Assembly: GCF_025751555.1 (NCBI RefSeq) | Contig: NZ_JAOWLB010000002.1 | Coordinates: forward strand, 124,001 to 188,000 | Reading direction: 5' to 3' | DNA: 64,000 bases | Origin: Ruegeria aquimaris | GTDB taxonomy: Bacteria; Pseudomonadota; Alphaproteobacteria; Rhodobacterales; Rhodobacteraceae | In this document: positions 34,163-42,701 of the stretch, in pieces | Position numbering within the stretch: position 1 is the stretch's first letter | Layout: every line of letters begins with the position of its first letter | Position numbers and translations under genes: made by a program | Notes under the pieces: model-generated | Database searches by the model: none | What the model saw: only the letters and a program-made list of their open reading frames with translations | Told to the model about the DNA's origin: nothing

Positions 34163-35572
34163 ATGAAATGGGACGAATTCGCCGATTGGGGCCGACGGGT
34201 CGCCGACTGGACGCAGGACTATCACCTGACCGTGGGCGAACGCCCGGTGCGCGCCCGAACCGAGCCGGGCGCGATCCTGAACGCTTTGCCCGAAACGCCG
34301 CCCGAAACGCCCGAAGCGATGGAAGATATCTTTCGCGATTTCGAGGATATCGTGATGCCGGGCATCACCCATTGGCAGCATCCGCGCTTTTTCGCCTATT
34401 TCAACTCGAACGCCTCGGCGCCCTCGGTGCTGGCCGAATTCCTGGCCTCGGCCATCGCGCCGCAATGCATGTTGTGGCAGACCTCGCCCGCCGCGACCGA
34501 GATGGAAACGCGGATGATGGACTGGCTGCGGCAAGCACTGGACCTGCCCGAACGCTTTGCCGGGGTGATCCAGGACAGCGCCTCGTCGGCGACGCTGGCG
34601 GCGGTGCTGACGCTTAGGGAAAAGGCGCTGGGTTGGCAGGGGAACCAGCAGGGCCTGTTCGGTCAGAAGCCATTGCGGGTCTATTGCTCGTCCGAGGTTC
34701 ATACCTCGGTCGATCGCGCCATCTGGGTGGCCGGGATCGGGCAGGACAATCTGGTGCGAGTGCCGATCAAGGGCGACTGGCGTGGCATGGACCCCGACGC
34801 GCTGGAGGCCGCGATCAAGGCCGATCTGGCAGCGGGGCGGCACCCGGCAGGCCTGATCCTGTGTGTGGGCGGCACCGGCACCGGCGCCACCGATCCGGTG
34901 GATCGCTGTCTGGATGTGGCCGAGACATACGGCCTCTACACCCATGTGGACGCGGCCTGGGCCGGGTCTGCGATGATCTGTCCCGAGTTCCGCCATTACT
35001 GGCCCGGCATCGCGCGCGCCGACAGCATCGTCTTCAACCCGCATAAATGGCTGGGCGTTCAGTTCGATTGCTCGGCGCATTTCCTGAAGAACCCCGACGA
35101 TCTGGTGCGCACTCTGGCAATCCAGCCTGAGTATCTCAAAACCCACGGGCGCGACGGCATCATCAATTACTCCGAATGGTCGGTACCGCTAGGCCGCCGG
35201 TTCCGTGCGCTGAAACTGTGGTTCCTGATGCGCAGTTACGGGATGGAGGGGCTGCGCCAGCGGTTGCGCAACCATATCGCCTGGTCGGGCGCATTGCATG
35301 ACCGGCTTGCCGCCGAACCGGATTTCGAGATCATGACGCCGCCGATGTGGTCGCTCTGGACCTTTCGCTATCTGCGCAACGGGTCCGACCCGGACGAGTT
35401 GAACCAGCGGCTGGTCAACGCGATCAACGATGACGGTCGCATCTACCTGACCCAGACCCGCGTCGATGGCGCACTGGTGATCCGGTTTCAGGCCGGACAG
35501 TTCGAAACCACCGAAGACGATGTGATGATGGCCTTTGACGTGATCACCGAAATCGCTCGCACTCTGCCCTGA
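34163..35572 (+). CDS. PLP-dependent aromatic-L-amino-acid decarboxylase
   Basis: 469 residues, group II decarboxylase. The PLP lysine is in SIVFNPHKWLGVQFD, Asp in THVDAAWAGSAMICPE, and the histidine of SSEVHTSVDRA stacks on PLP. DOPA/tyrosine/tryptophan-type specificity is likely from the family; the exact substrate is not readable. Between an extradiol dioxygenase and an aldolase, it could feed an aromatic amine such as dopamine toward homoprotocatechuate (inference). Start ATG after AGGACATGACAG. Confidence 0.87.
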   Translation: MKWDEFADWGRRVADWTQDYHLTVGERPVRARTEPGAILNALPETPPETPEAMEDIFRDFEDIVMPGITHWQHPRFFAYFNSNASAPSVLAEFLASAIAPQCMLWQTSPAATEMETRMMDWLRQALDLPERFAGVIQDSASSATLAAVLTLREKALGWQGNQQGLFGQKPLRVYCSSEVHTSVDRAIWVAGIGQDNLVRVPIKGDWRGMDPDALEAAIKADLAAGRHPAGLILCVGGTGTGATDPVDRCLDVAETYGLYTHVDAAWAGSAMICPEFRHYWPGIARADSIVFNPHKWLGVQFDCSAHFLKNPDDLVRTLAIQPEYLKTHGRDGIINYSEWSVPLGRRFRALKLWFLMRSYGMEGLRQRLRNHIAWSGALHDRLAAEPDFEIMTPPMWSLWTFRYLRNGSDPDELNQRLVNAINDDGRIYLTQTRVDGALVIRFQAGQFETTEDDVMMAFDVITEIARTLP

Positions 35573-35635
35573 ATGCTGGACGGGACCTGTGCGCTGACGC
35601 AGGCTGACCGCAAGACCTGACCAGAGGAGGCCCCA

Positions 35636-36406
35636 ATGCCCGCTCCCAATAACCCGTTCAAACAGGCCCTCGCCGAGGGCAGGCGCCAGATCGGCTGCTG
35701 GATGAGCTTTGCCGAACCCAGCGTGGCCGAGATCATGGGCACCTGCGGCTTTGACTGGCTGGTGGTGGATGGCGAACATGCGCCCAATGACATTCGCTCG
35801 ATCCGCGACCAGTTGACCGCGCTGGCCGCCAGCCCGTCGCATCCGGTCGTGCGGGTGCCGGTGGGCGCGGACTGGATCATCAAGCAGGTGCTGGACGCGG
35901 GCGCGCAAACGGTCCTGGTGCCCATCGTGGAAAGCGCCGATCAGGCCCGTCAGCTGGTGCGCGCCTGCCGCTATCCACCGACGGGCGTACGCGGTGTGGG
36001 CGCCACTGCGGCCCGCGCAACCATGTTCGGCAGCGTCAGCGATTACATCCAGACCGCCGATCAGGAGATCTGTCTGTTGGTGCAGGTCGAAAACCGCGCC
36101 GGCATTGCGGCGCTGGACGAGATCCTGACCATCGACGGGGTGGACGGTGTCTTTATCGGACCCGCCGACCTGTCCACCGATATGGGGTTTCAGGGCAACA
36201 GCGCGGCCCCCGAGGTGCGGGCAGTGATCGCCGATGCCGTCCAACGTATCCGGGCGGCAGGCAAGGCGCCGGGCATCCTGGGAACCACCGACGAGGCGAC
36301 CCAAGCCTATCTGGATATGGGCGCCCAGTTCGTGGCTGTCGGGCTGGACGTGATGCTGCTGGCCAACACCGCGCGGCGGCTGTCGGCACAGTGGAAATCC
36401 GCCTGA
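35636..36406 (+). CDS. HpaI/HpcH family 2-oxo acid aldolase
   Basis: 256 residues with the HpcH/HpaI TIM-barrel signatures GFDWLVVDGEHAPNDI and VENRAGIAALDEI; metal-binding Glu and Asp fall in QVENRAG and GPADLSTDMG. Cleaves 4-hydroxy-2-oxoheptanedioate to pyruvate and succinic semialdehyde in homoprotocatechuate degradation; related substrates are possible. RBS GAGGAGG before ATG. Confidence 0.9.
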   Translation: MPAPNNPFKQALAEGRRQIGCWMSFAEPSVAEIMGTCGFDWLVVDGEHAPNDIRSIRDQLTALAASPSHPVVRVPVGADWIIKQVLDAGAQTVLVPIVESADQARQLVRACRYPPTGVRGVGATAARATMFGSVSDYIQTADQEICLLVQVENRAGIAALDEILTIDGVDGVFIGPADLSTDMGFQGNSAAPEVRAVIADAVQRIRAAGKAPGILGTTDEATQAYLDMGAQFVAVGLDVMLLANTARRLSAQWKSA

Positions 36407-36554
36407 GCGCACCACGCTTAGCCGACACCGCCGCAGGCCTCGGATACGGGTACGTATTTCCGCATAATTGACCGAAACCGCTCCTCACAACTAGCCTGTT
36501 GCCATTCTAAGCGCGACGCGCCGAAACCCTCGGCGCATATCGGGGAGGAGAAAC

Positions 36555-37730
36555 ATGAAACGCATTTTGTGCGCGGGTGCGGTGTCGGTATTGGCACTGG
36601 CATCCGCTGCGGCCGCCGACATCAAGATCGCCCATGTCTATGGCAAGACCGGCCCGTTCGAGGCCTATGCCAAACAGTCCCATGACGGGCTGATGCTGGG
36701 GCTGGAATATGCCACCGGCGGGTCGATGGAGATCAATGGCGAAAAGATCGTGGTGATCGAGAAAGACACCCAACTGAAGCCTGAAAACGGCAAGGCCCTG
36801 CTGGAAGAGGCCTATGGCGATGACGAGGTCGATCTGGCCGTGGGCCCGGTGAGTTCCGGCGTGGCGCTCGCGATGCTGCCGGTGGCCGAGGAATACGAAA
36901 AGGTGCTGATCGTCGAACCGGCGGTGGCGGATTCGATCACTGGGGCCAACTGGAACCGCTATATCTTCCGCACCGGGCGCAACAGCAGCCAGGACGCGGT
37001 GTCGAACGCCATCGCGCTGGCGGGTGAGAACGTGCGTATCGCCACGCTGGCACAGGACTATGCCTTTGGCCGTGACGGCATCGCCGCGTTCAAGGAAGCG
37101 CTGGAGGGTGCGGGTTCGGGCATCGTGCACGAGGAATACGTGCCGACCGATACCACCGACTTTACCGCTGCGGCCGAGCGTATTTTTAACGCGATGAAGG
37201 ACCTGGATGGCGAAAAGCGCCTGTTCATCATCTGGGCCGGGGGCGGCAACCCGATGGGCAAGATCCAGGCGATGGATCCCAGCCGTTTCGGCATCGAGAT
37301 CGCGACCGGCGGCAACATCCTGGCGGCAATGGCGGCCTACAAGGATTTCCCGGGCATGCAGGGGGCGACCTATTACTACTACGAGATCCCGCAGAACCCT
37401 GTGAACGACTGGCTGGTCAAGACCCATCAGGACCGTTTTGGCACCCCGCCCGACTTCTTCACCGCGGGCGGCATGGCGGCAGGTATCGCCGTGGTCGAGG
37501 CTATCAAGAAGGCAGGCTCCACCGATACCGAGGCGCTGATCTCGGCCATGGAGGGCATGGAATGGGAGACACCCAAGGGCAAGATGATGTTCCGCCCCGA
37601 GGATCACCAGGCGTTGCAATCCATGTATCACTTCAAGATCAAGGTCGACCCGAATGTCGAATGGGCGATCCCGGAACTGGTGCGCGAGTTGACGATCGAC
37701 GATCTGCCGATCCCGATCCGCAACAAGTAA
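36555..37730 (+). CDS. Branched-chain-type ABC substrate-binding protein
   Basis: 391 residues. Signal peptide MKRILCAGAVSVLALASAAA then ADIKIAHVYG. Periplasmic binding protein type 1 fold (Peripla_BP_6), with DLAVGPVSSGVALAMLPVAEEYEKV and IATLAQDYAFGRDG segments. First gene of a five-gene Liv-type transport cluster; the ligand is unknown. It is separated from livG-like by a strong hairpin with a U-tract (37744-37783), so it is probably made in excess over the membrane subunits. RBS GGGGAGGAG. Confidence 0.93.
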   Translation: MKRILCAGAVSVLALASAAAADIKIAHVYGKTGPFEAYAKQSHDGLMLGLEYATGGSMEINGEKIVVIEKDTQLKPENGKALLEEAYGDDEVDLAVGPVSSGVALAMLPVAEEYEKVLIVEPAVADSITGANWNRYIFRTGRNSSQDAVSNAIALAGENVRIATLAQDYAFGRDGIAAFKEALEGAGSGIVHEEYVPTDTTDFTAAAERIFNAMKDLDGEKRLFIIWAGGGNPMGKIQAMDPSRFGIEIATGGNILAAMAAYKDFPGMQGATYYYYEIPQNPVNDWLVKTHQDRFGTPPDFFTAGGMAAGIAVVEAIKKAGSTDTEALISAMEGMEWETPKGKMMFRPEDHQALQSMYHFKIKVDPNVEWAIPELVRELTIDDLPIPIRNK

Positions 37731-37743
37731 TTCCCCGACCTGG

Positions 37744-37783
37744 CCGGTCCCGTGGCGCGTGACGCGCCGGGGCCGGTCTTTTT
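37744..37783 (+). terminator. Terminator/attenuator between binding protein and ATPase
   Basis: Stem GGCGCG/CGCGCC (37754-37768) extended by TCCC/GGGG and CCGG/CCGG with a GT bulge, followed by TCTTTTT. An intrinsic terminator inside the operon would let the binding protein be expressed above the membrane genes. Confidence 0.8.
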
Positions 37784-37802
37784 GCAAGCGGAAGACAAAG
37801 CC

Positions 37803-38567
37803 ATGCCATCCCCCATCCTGGCGACCGAGGGGCTGACCGTGCGGTTTGGCGGCCATGTGGCCGTGGACACGGTTTCCTGCGCCTTTCACACCGGGGAACT
37901 CACCGCAATCGTGGGTCCGAACGGTGCCGGCAAGACCACCTATTTCAACCTGATCTCGGGCCAGATCCCGGCCAGTGCGGGCCGTGTCCTGCTGCGTGGG
38001 CGCGATATCTCGGGCCAGTCGGTGTCCCAACGTACCCGCGCCGGGATCGGGCGCGCGTTTCAGCTGACCAACCTGTTTCCCAATCTGAGCGTCTTGGAAA
38101 ACGTGCGCCTGGTGGTTCAGTCGAAGGCAGGCCAGGGCATGAACCTGTGGTCGATGGCCAGCCGCCACGCGGAACTGACCGACGCTGCCGAGGCGATCCT
38201 GACCCGGGTGCGGCTGATCGACAACCGCGATCAGACCGTGTCCGAGCTGAGCCACGGCAACCAGCGCAAGCTGGAGGTTGCGCTGCTGATCGCGCTCGAC
38301 CCCGCTGTCTATATGTTCGACGAACCCACTGCGGGCATGAGCGTGGACGAGGCACCCGTGGTGCTCGATCTGATTGCCGAGTTGAAAGAGCAGCGCGACC
38401 GGACCATCCTGCTGGTGGAACACAAGATGGACGTGATCCGTACGCTGGCCGACCGTATCATTGTGCTGCATAACGGCGCGCTGGCCGCCGATGGCGACCC
38501 GGCCACGGTAATGGCCTCGGACGTGGTGCAAGAGGCCTATATGGGCCGGGAGCTGGAAGATGTCTGA
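37803..38567 (+). CDS. Branched-chain-type ABC ATPase (LivG-like)
   Basis: 254 residues from the ATG at 37803; a longer frame begins within the terminator stem. Walker A GPNGAGKTTYFNL, signature ELSHGNQRKLEVA (LSHGN in place of LSGGQ) and Walker B VYMFDEPTAG. The C-terminal RIIVLHNGALAADG is the LivG-type tail. Pairs with LivF-like; its stop is eight bases past the livF start. Confidence 0.93.
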   Translation: MPSPILATEGLTVRFGGHVAVDTVSCAFHTGELTAIVGPNGAGKTTYFNLISGQIPASAGRVLLRGRDISGQSVSQRTRAGIGRAFQLTNLFPNLSVLENVRLVVQSKAGQGMNLWSMASRHAELTDAAEAILTRVRLIDNRDQTVSELSHGNQRKLEVALLIALDPAVYMFDEPTAGMSVDEAPVVLDLIAELKEQRDRTILLVEHKMDVIRTLADRIIVLHNGALAADGDPATVMASDVVQEAYMGRELEDV

Positions 38568-39282
38568 TCCGATCCTGCGACTGGAGGGCGTCTATACCAA
38601 CATCGCCCAGTATCACATCCTGCAAGGTGTTGACCTCGAGGTGCCGCGCGGCGCGGTGACCATGCTTCTGGGGCGCAACGGGGTGGGCAAGACCACCACG
38701 TTGCGCACGATCATCGGGCACTGGCGCGCGCATCAGGGCCGCGTCCTGCTGGACGGCCAGGATATCACCCGGATGCCAACCCCGGCGATTGCGCGGGCCG
38801 GTGTCGGGTTTGTGCCTGAGGATATGGGCATCTTTGCCAATCTCACGGTTGAAGAGAACATGGTGCTGGCCGCCGCCTCGGGCCCCATCGACGGTGCGCG
38901 GCTCGACTGGGTGTTCCAGGCCTTTCCGCCGCTCAAGACCTTCTGGAAATCTGAGGCCGGGAACCTGTCGGGCGGGCAGAAACAAATGCTGTCGATCGCG
39001 CGCGCGATGGTCGAGGAGCGCAGGCTCTATCTGATCGACGAACCCACCAAGGGCCTTGCGCCCGCGATCGTGTCGACCATGGCCCGCGCGCTGCGCGAGT
39101 TGAAGGCGCAGGGCGCCTCGATCCTGCTGGTGGAACAGAATTTCTCGGTCGCGCGGGCGCTGGGCGATACCGCTTGCGTGATGGATGACGGGCGCATCGT
39201 CTGGTCCGGCGAGATGCGCGAACTGGCCACCGATGCAAGTTTGCAGGAGCGGTTGATGGGTCTGAGCATGGAGGCCCATTGA
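38560..39282 (+). CDS. Branched-chain-type ABC ATPase (LivF-like)
   Basis: 240 residues. GRNGVGKTTTLRTII Walker A, NLSGGQKQMLSIARAM signature, LYLIDEPTKGLAPAIV Walker B, and a His loop in LLVEQNFSVARALG. Overlaps LivG-like by 8 bases. A 24-bp repeat copy lies in the spacer to the next gene. Confidence 0.94.
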   Translation: MSDPILRLEGVYTNIAQYHILQGVDLEVPRGAVTMLLGRNGVGKTTTLRTIIGHWRAHQGRVLLDGQDITRMPTPAIARAGVGFVPEDMGIFANLTVEENMVLAAASGPIDGARLDWVFQAFPPLKTFWKSEAGNLSGGQKQMLSIARAMVEERRLYLIDEPTKGLAPAIVSTMARALRELKAQGASILLVEQNFSVARALGDTACVMDDGRIVWSGEMRELATDASLQERLMGLSMEAH

Positions 39283-39306
39283 GATGCGCGTGGAGAGGTT
39301 GGAATT

Positions 39307-39330
39307 GAGTATTTTTGACCAGAAAGAAGC
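39307..39330 (+). repeat. Dispersed 24-bp repeat, copy 2
   Basis: Starts GAGTATTT and ends ACCAGAAAGAAGC; 21 of 24 bases match copy 1 at 16300, with TTG in place of CCA in the middle. Lies within the operon spacer just before the LivH-like RBS. Confidence 0.6.
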
Positions 39331-39342
39331 AGGAGGCGTGTC

Positions 39343-40374
39343 ATGAGCATGGCCCCGGAACACGCGCCCACGATGGCGCGGCTATCGCTGGCACAGCGGT
39401 TGGCGCCGTGGATGCCGGTGCTGCTGGTGCCGCTGCTGGTCGTGGCCGGTCTGCTGGCGATCCCGAATACCTCGTCCTGGCTGACGCTGACGGTGTCGGG
39501 GTTGGCGATGGGGATGATGATCTTTCTCATGGCCTCGGGCCTGACGCTGGTCTTTGGCCTGATGGATGTCATCAACTTCGGCCATGGCGCCTTTGTCTCG
39601 GTGGGCGCCTTTGTCGGTGTCTCGGTGCTGCTCATGCTGGGCGGCATGACCGGCGCGCCCTCGCTGGCGCTGAACCTTGCGGCCATGGGGCTGGCGGTGA
39701 TCGGGGCCATGCTGGCCACCGGCGCCATGGGCTGGGCCTTTGAAAAGGTCATTGTCAAGCCGGTCTATGGTCATCACCTGAAACAGATCCTGGTGACCAT
39801 GGGCGGGCTGATCGTGGTCGAGCAGCTGATCATCGTGCTCTGGGGACCCGAGGAGATCTATATCTCGCGCCCCGAAGCGCTGAAGGGCGCGATCACATTC
39901 GCGGGCGCCGCGCTGGAGAAATACCGGCTGGTAGCGGTGGGTCTGGGTCTTGTGGTCTTTGCCGCCATGCGCTGGACGCTGAGGCGCACCAAGATCGGGC
40001 TGATCGTGCGCGCGGGCGTCGAGAATGGCGAGATGGTGCAGGCGCTGGGCTATCGGCTGCGGCTGGTCTTTGTCGGTGTGTTCATCGCCGGTTCGGCGCT
40101 GGCCGGGCTGGGGGGCGTCATGTGGGGTCTCTATCAGGAGGTCGTGAGTGCCCATATGGGCAATCAGGCGATGATCCTGATCTTTATCGTCGTCATCATC
40201 GGCGGGCTGGGCAGCGTCGAGGGCTGTTTCATCGGCGCCCTGCTGGTGGGGCTGATGCAGAACTATGTCGCGTTTCTGGAACCCAAGGTGGCCCTGATTT
40301 CCAATATCGGCCTGATGGTCGCGATCTTGATGTGGCGCCCGATGGGCATGATCCCGGTGGTGAAGGCAAAATGA
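39343..40374 (+). CDS. Branched-chain-type ABC permease (LivH-like)
   Basis: 343 residues, about nine membrane segments, with GLTLVFGLMDVINFGHGAFVS, IVKPVYGHHLKQILVTMGGL and the cytoplasmic loop RTKIGLIVRAGVENGEMVQALGYR typical of LivH. An N-terminal hydrophobic helix precedes the core. The stop overlaps the LivM-like start (ATGA). Confidence 0.94.
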   Translation: MSMAPEHAPTMARLSLAQRLAPWMPVLLVPLLVVAGLLAIPNTSSWLTLTVSGLAMGMMIFLMASGLTLVFGLMDVINFGHGAFVSVGAFVGVSVLLMLGGMTGAPSLALNLAAMGLAVIGAMLATGAMGWAFEKVIVKPVYGHHLKQILVTMGGLIVVEQLIIVLWGPEEIYISRPEALKGAITFAGAALEKYRLVAVGLGLVVFAAMRWTLRRTKIGLIVRAGVENGEMVQALGYRLRLVFVGVFIAGSALAGLGGVMWGLYQEVVSAHMGNQAMILIFIVVIIGGLGSVEGCFIGALLVGLMQNYVAFLEPKVALISNIGLMVAILMWRPMGMIPVVKAK

Positions 40375-41423
40375 TCAACGCTGTTCTTTCGGGCGACATG
40401 CCCCGCTCTCGGGTACTGGCCCTGATCCTGGGGCTGATCCTGATCTGTCTGGCGCTGGCGCCCTTCCTGTTTCCGGGCGTGCGCACCGTCGACACGGCGG
40501 CGCGGATCTGCGTGTTCATCGTGCTGGTGGCCAGTTATGATCTGCTTTTGGGCTATGGCGGTATCGTCAGTTTCGCCCATACCATGTTCTTTGGCATCGG
40601 CGCCTATGGGGTCGCACTGGCCCTGACCCATATGGGGCGCGGGTTCGACGCGATCATCGTCGGCGCGAGTTCGGGTGCGCTGCTCGCGGCGGTGCTGGCC
40701 TTTGTCATTGGCCTGTTCAGCCTGCGGGTAAGGGCGATCTTCTTTGCCATGATCACGCTGGCGGTGGCCTCGGCGGTGGCGGTTCTGGTCAGCCAGCTGT
40801 CGGGCCTGACCGGGGGCGAGGATGGGCTGACCTTTCAGACCCCCCGCGCACTGGGTCCGGCCTTCAAGTTCGGGGACGAGCTGTTCGGGGTGAAGTTGAA
40901 CGGCAAGCTGTTGTCCTATTACGTGGTCTTCCTGGGCAGTCTGGTCCTGTTCCTGCTGATGCTGCGGGTGGTGAATTCACCCTTTGGCCGGGTGTTGCAG
41001 GCGATCCGCGAGAATGATTTCCGCGCCGAGGCGATCGGCTATCGGGTGGTCTATTACCGGGTTGCGGCGACCTGCCTTTCGGCGGCGGTTGCGGCGCTGG
41101 CGGGCAGTCTCTATGCGATCTGGCTGCGCTATGTGGGGCCGGATACCACGCTGAGCATGGAGATCATGATCGACATTCTGCTGATGGTGGTGATCGGTGG
41201 CATGGGCACCATGTATGGCGCGGTGATCGGGGCAACGCTGCTGGTGTTGGCGCAGAACTATCTGCAAAACCTGATGGGGGTTGCGGCGTCTCTGGTCGAA
41301 GGGGTGCCGGTGCTGCCGCAACTCTTGGATGCCGACCGCTGGCTCTTGTGGCTGGGCGTGCTCTTCATCCTCAGCGTCTATTTCTTTCCCACCGGCGTTG
41401 TGGGGCGGCTGCGGCGCGGTTAG
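40371..41423 (+). CDS. Branched-chain-type ABC permease (LivM-like)
   Basis: 350 residues, ATGA overlap with the LivH-like gene. Membrane segments with GYGGIVSFAHTMFFGIGAYG and VNSPFGRVLQAIRENDFRAEAIGYRVV typical of LivM. Last gene of the transporter; its stop overlaps the convergent DUF3095 stop by four bases, and no terminator is visible between them. Confidence 0.94.
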   Translation: MINAVLSGDMPRSRVLALILGLILICLALAPFLFPGVRTVDTAARICVFIVLVASYDLLLGYGGIVSFAHTMFFGIGAYGVALALTHMGRGFDAIIVGASSGALLAAVLAFVIGLFSLRVRAIFFAMITLAVASAVAVLVSQLSGLTGGEDGLTFQTPRALGPAFKFGDELFGVKLNGKLLSYYVVFLGSLVLFLLMLRVVNSPFGRVLQAIRENDFRAEAIGYRVVYYRVAATCLSAAVAALAGSLYAIWLRYVGPDTTLSMEIMIDILLMVVIGGMGTMYGAVIGATLLVLAQNYLQNLMGVAASLVEGVPVLPQLLDADRWLLWLGVLFILSVYFFPTGVVGRLRRG

Positions 41424-42565
41424 GCGCGGCGGATGCGCTCGGCGGCGGCGGCGTAACCACCCGCCGCCCCGTCGATGAAATGCACATGGTCGTCGCGCAT
41501 GGCCGAGGGCACGAAACAGGTCATCATCGCCTCGTCCTGGGCAAACAGACCATAGCGGATCTTGCCACGTTGGCGGGCATCCTCAAGGATCACCTCGATC
41601 CGCGCGCGGGTGTCGGCATCGCAGTCGAGAGTCATCTTCAGCCCGTCATCGAATTTTCGGAAATCGGCGTTGCGGCTGACCATGCGGGCATAGTGGCCGG
41701 GCTGAAAGTCACCCAGCCGCAGACCGGTACGGAACAACAGCCAGATCAGCAGGTTCTGGCCCAGGAGCTTCAGTTTGTGCAGGCCTAGATTGCGGCCCTC
41801 TCGCGACACATGCGCATCCAGCGACAGACCCGGGGGCGGCCAGGTCACAGCCGGACCGCCGGGCGGCACCGGATGGCCGCCTCGCTCCAACCCGTTGGCA
41901 GCGGTGACGACACGCCTCGCCAGATCGGCAAAGTCGCGCTCGGTCGCCCTGTCGGTGGGATGGACCACCAGCGACACAATCTGCCCGTTGCGGGCGCGCA
42001 TGTTGGACCAGCGGCAGGACAGTCCGGTCAAATCCGGCTGCGCGCCCGGAGGACCTGGGTCAACGGTGAACTCCCCGGCCTTCATCCGCGCTTCAGCCCA
42101 GGCCAGCCCCCGGCCCGAGAACATGGCATAATCGACCCCTTGCGAGGCCGCATAGCGGGCCACCCGCACATCGCGTCGGGCCGCGCGGATGTCGGCCACC
42201 GGCACCAGCGCGGCGCGCAGGGCGATGCCAAACTCCTCTTCCGCCCAGCGGCGCAGCGCGGCCAGCACCGCGCGAACCTGAGCGGCCCTGTCACCGGGAA
42301 CCGCGAAACCGGCGCCGTCACCGCCGAACACATAGGGAAATCGCAGGTCGCCCATGGCGTTGATCATGGCCGAAATCACCGCGGCGCCAACCATGTTCAC
42401 GGTCTTGTAACGTCCGCGTGCGATCTCTCTGGTGCTGTCGACGATATCGGCGGTGCCCAGCACCCAGTCATCGGGAAGCGGCGTGAAACGTGATGGCTCC
42501 GACAGCTCGGGGAAATCCATCACCGGGCGCAACGAGGCGTAAAACGAATCCGAACCGTCAACCAT
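41420..42565 (-). CDS. DUF3095 protein
   Basis: 381 residues from the ATG at 42565 (MVDGSDSFYASLRPVMDFPEL). Matches the DUF3095 family: VLGTADIVDSTREIARGRYKTVNMVGAAVISAMINA and YVFGGDGAGFAVP resemble a class III nucleotide cyclase core (a metal-binding Asp in ADIVDST and FGGDGA), followed by a C-terminal DUF3095 region. Function is unknown, possibly a degenerate cyclase. Divergent from the MFS gene. Confidence 0.8.
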   Translation of the reverse strand: MVDGSDSFYASLRPVMDFPELSEPSRFTPLPDDWVLGTADIVDSTREIARGRYKTVNMVGAAVISAMINAMGDLRFPYVFGGDGAGFAVPGDRAAQVRAVLAALRRWAEEEFGIALRAALVPVADIRAARRDVRVARYAASQGVDYAMFSGRGLAWAEARMKAGEFTVDPGPPGAQPDLTGLSCRWSNMRARNGQIVSLVVHPTDRATERDFADLARRVVTAANGLERGGHPVPPGGPAVTWPPPGLSLDAHVSREGRNLGLHKLKLLGQNLLIWLLFRTGLRLGDFQPGHYARMVSRNADFRKFDDGLKMTLDCDADTRARIEVILEDARQRGKIRYGLFAQDEAMMTCFVPSAMRDDHVHFIDGAAGGYAAAAERIRRA

Positions 42566-42701
42566 GTGACCCCCACAGCACTCCCATTCTAAATAGCAGC
42601 CGCGCAGCGAAATCCAGTGCCTCACCACACCATCGGCGCGCTTGTGCGCAAGCCGGTAACATGTCAACCATCGAGCGCATGCCCGGGTAGGAGGAAAACA
42701 C

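Noticed and set aside
36507-38531. Long minus-strand open frame (about 670 codons) opposite the binding protein and LivG-like genes
   Set aside because: Mirror of a GC-rich coding region; residue pattern lacks any domain and the plus strand genes are clear.
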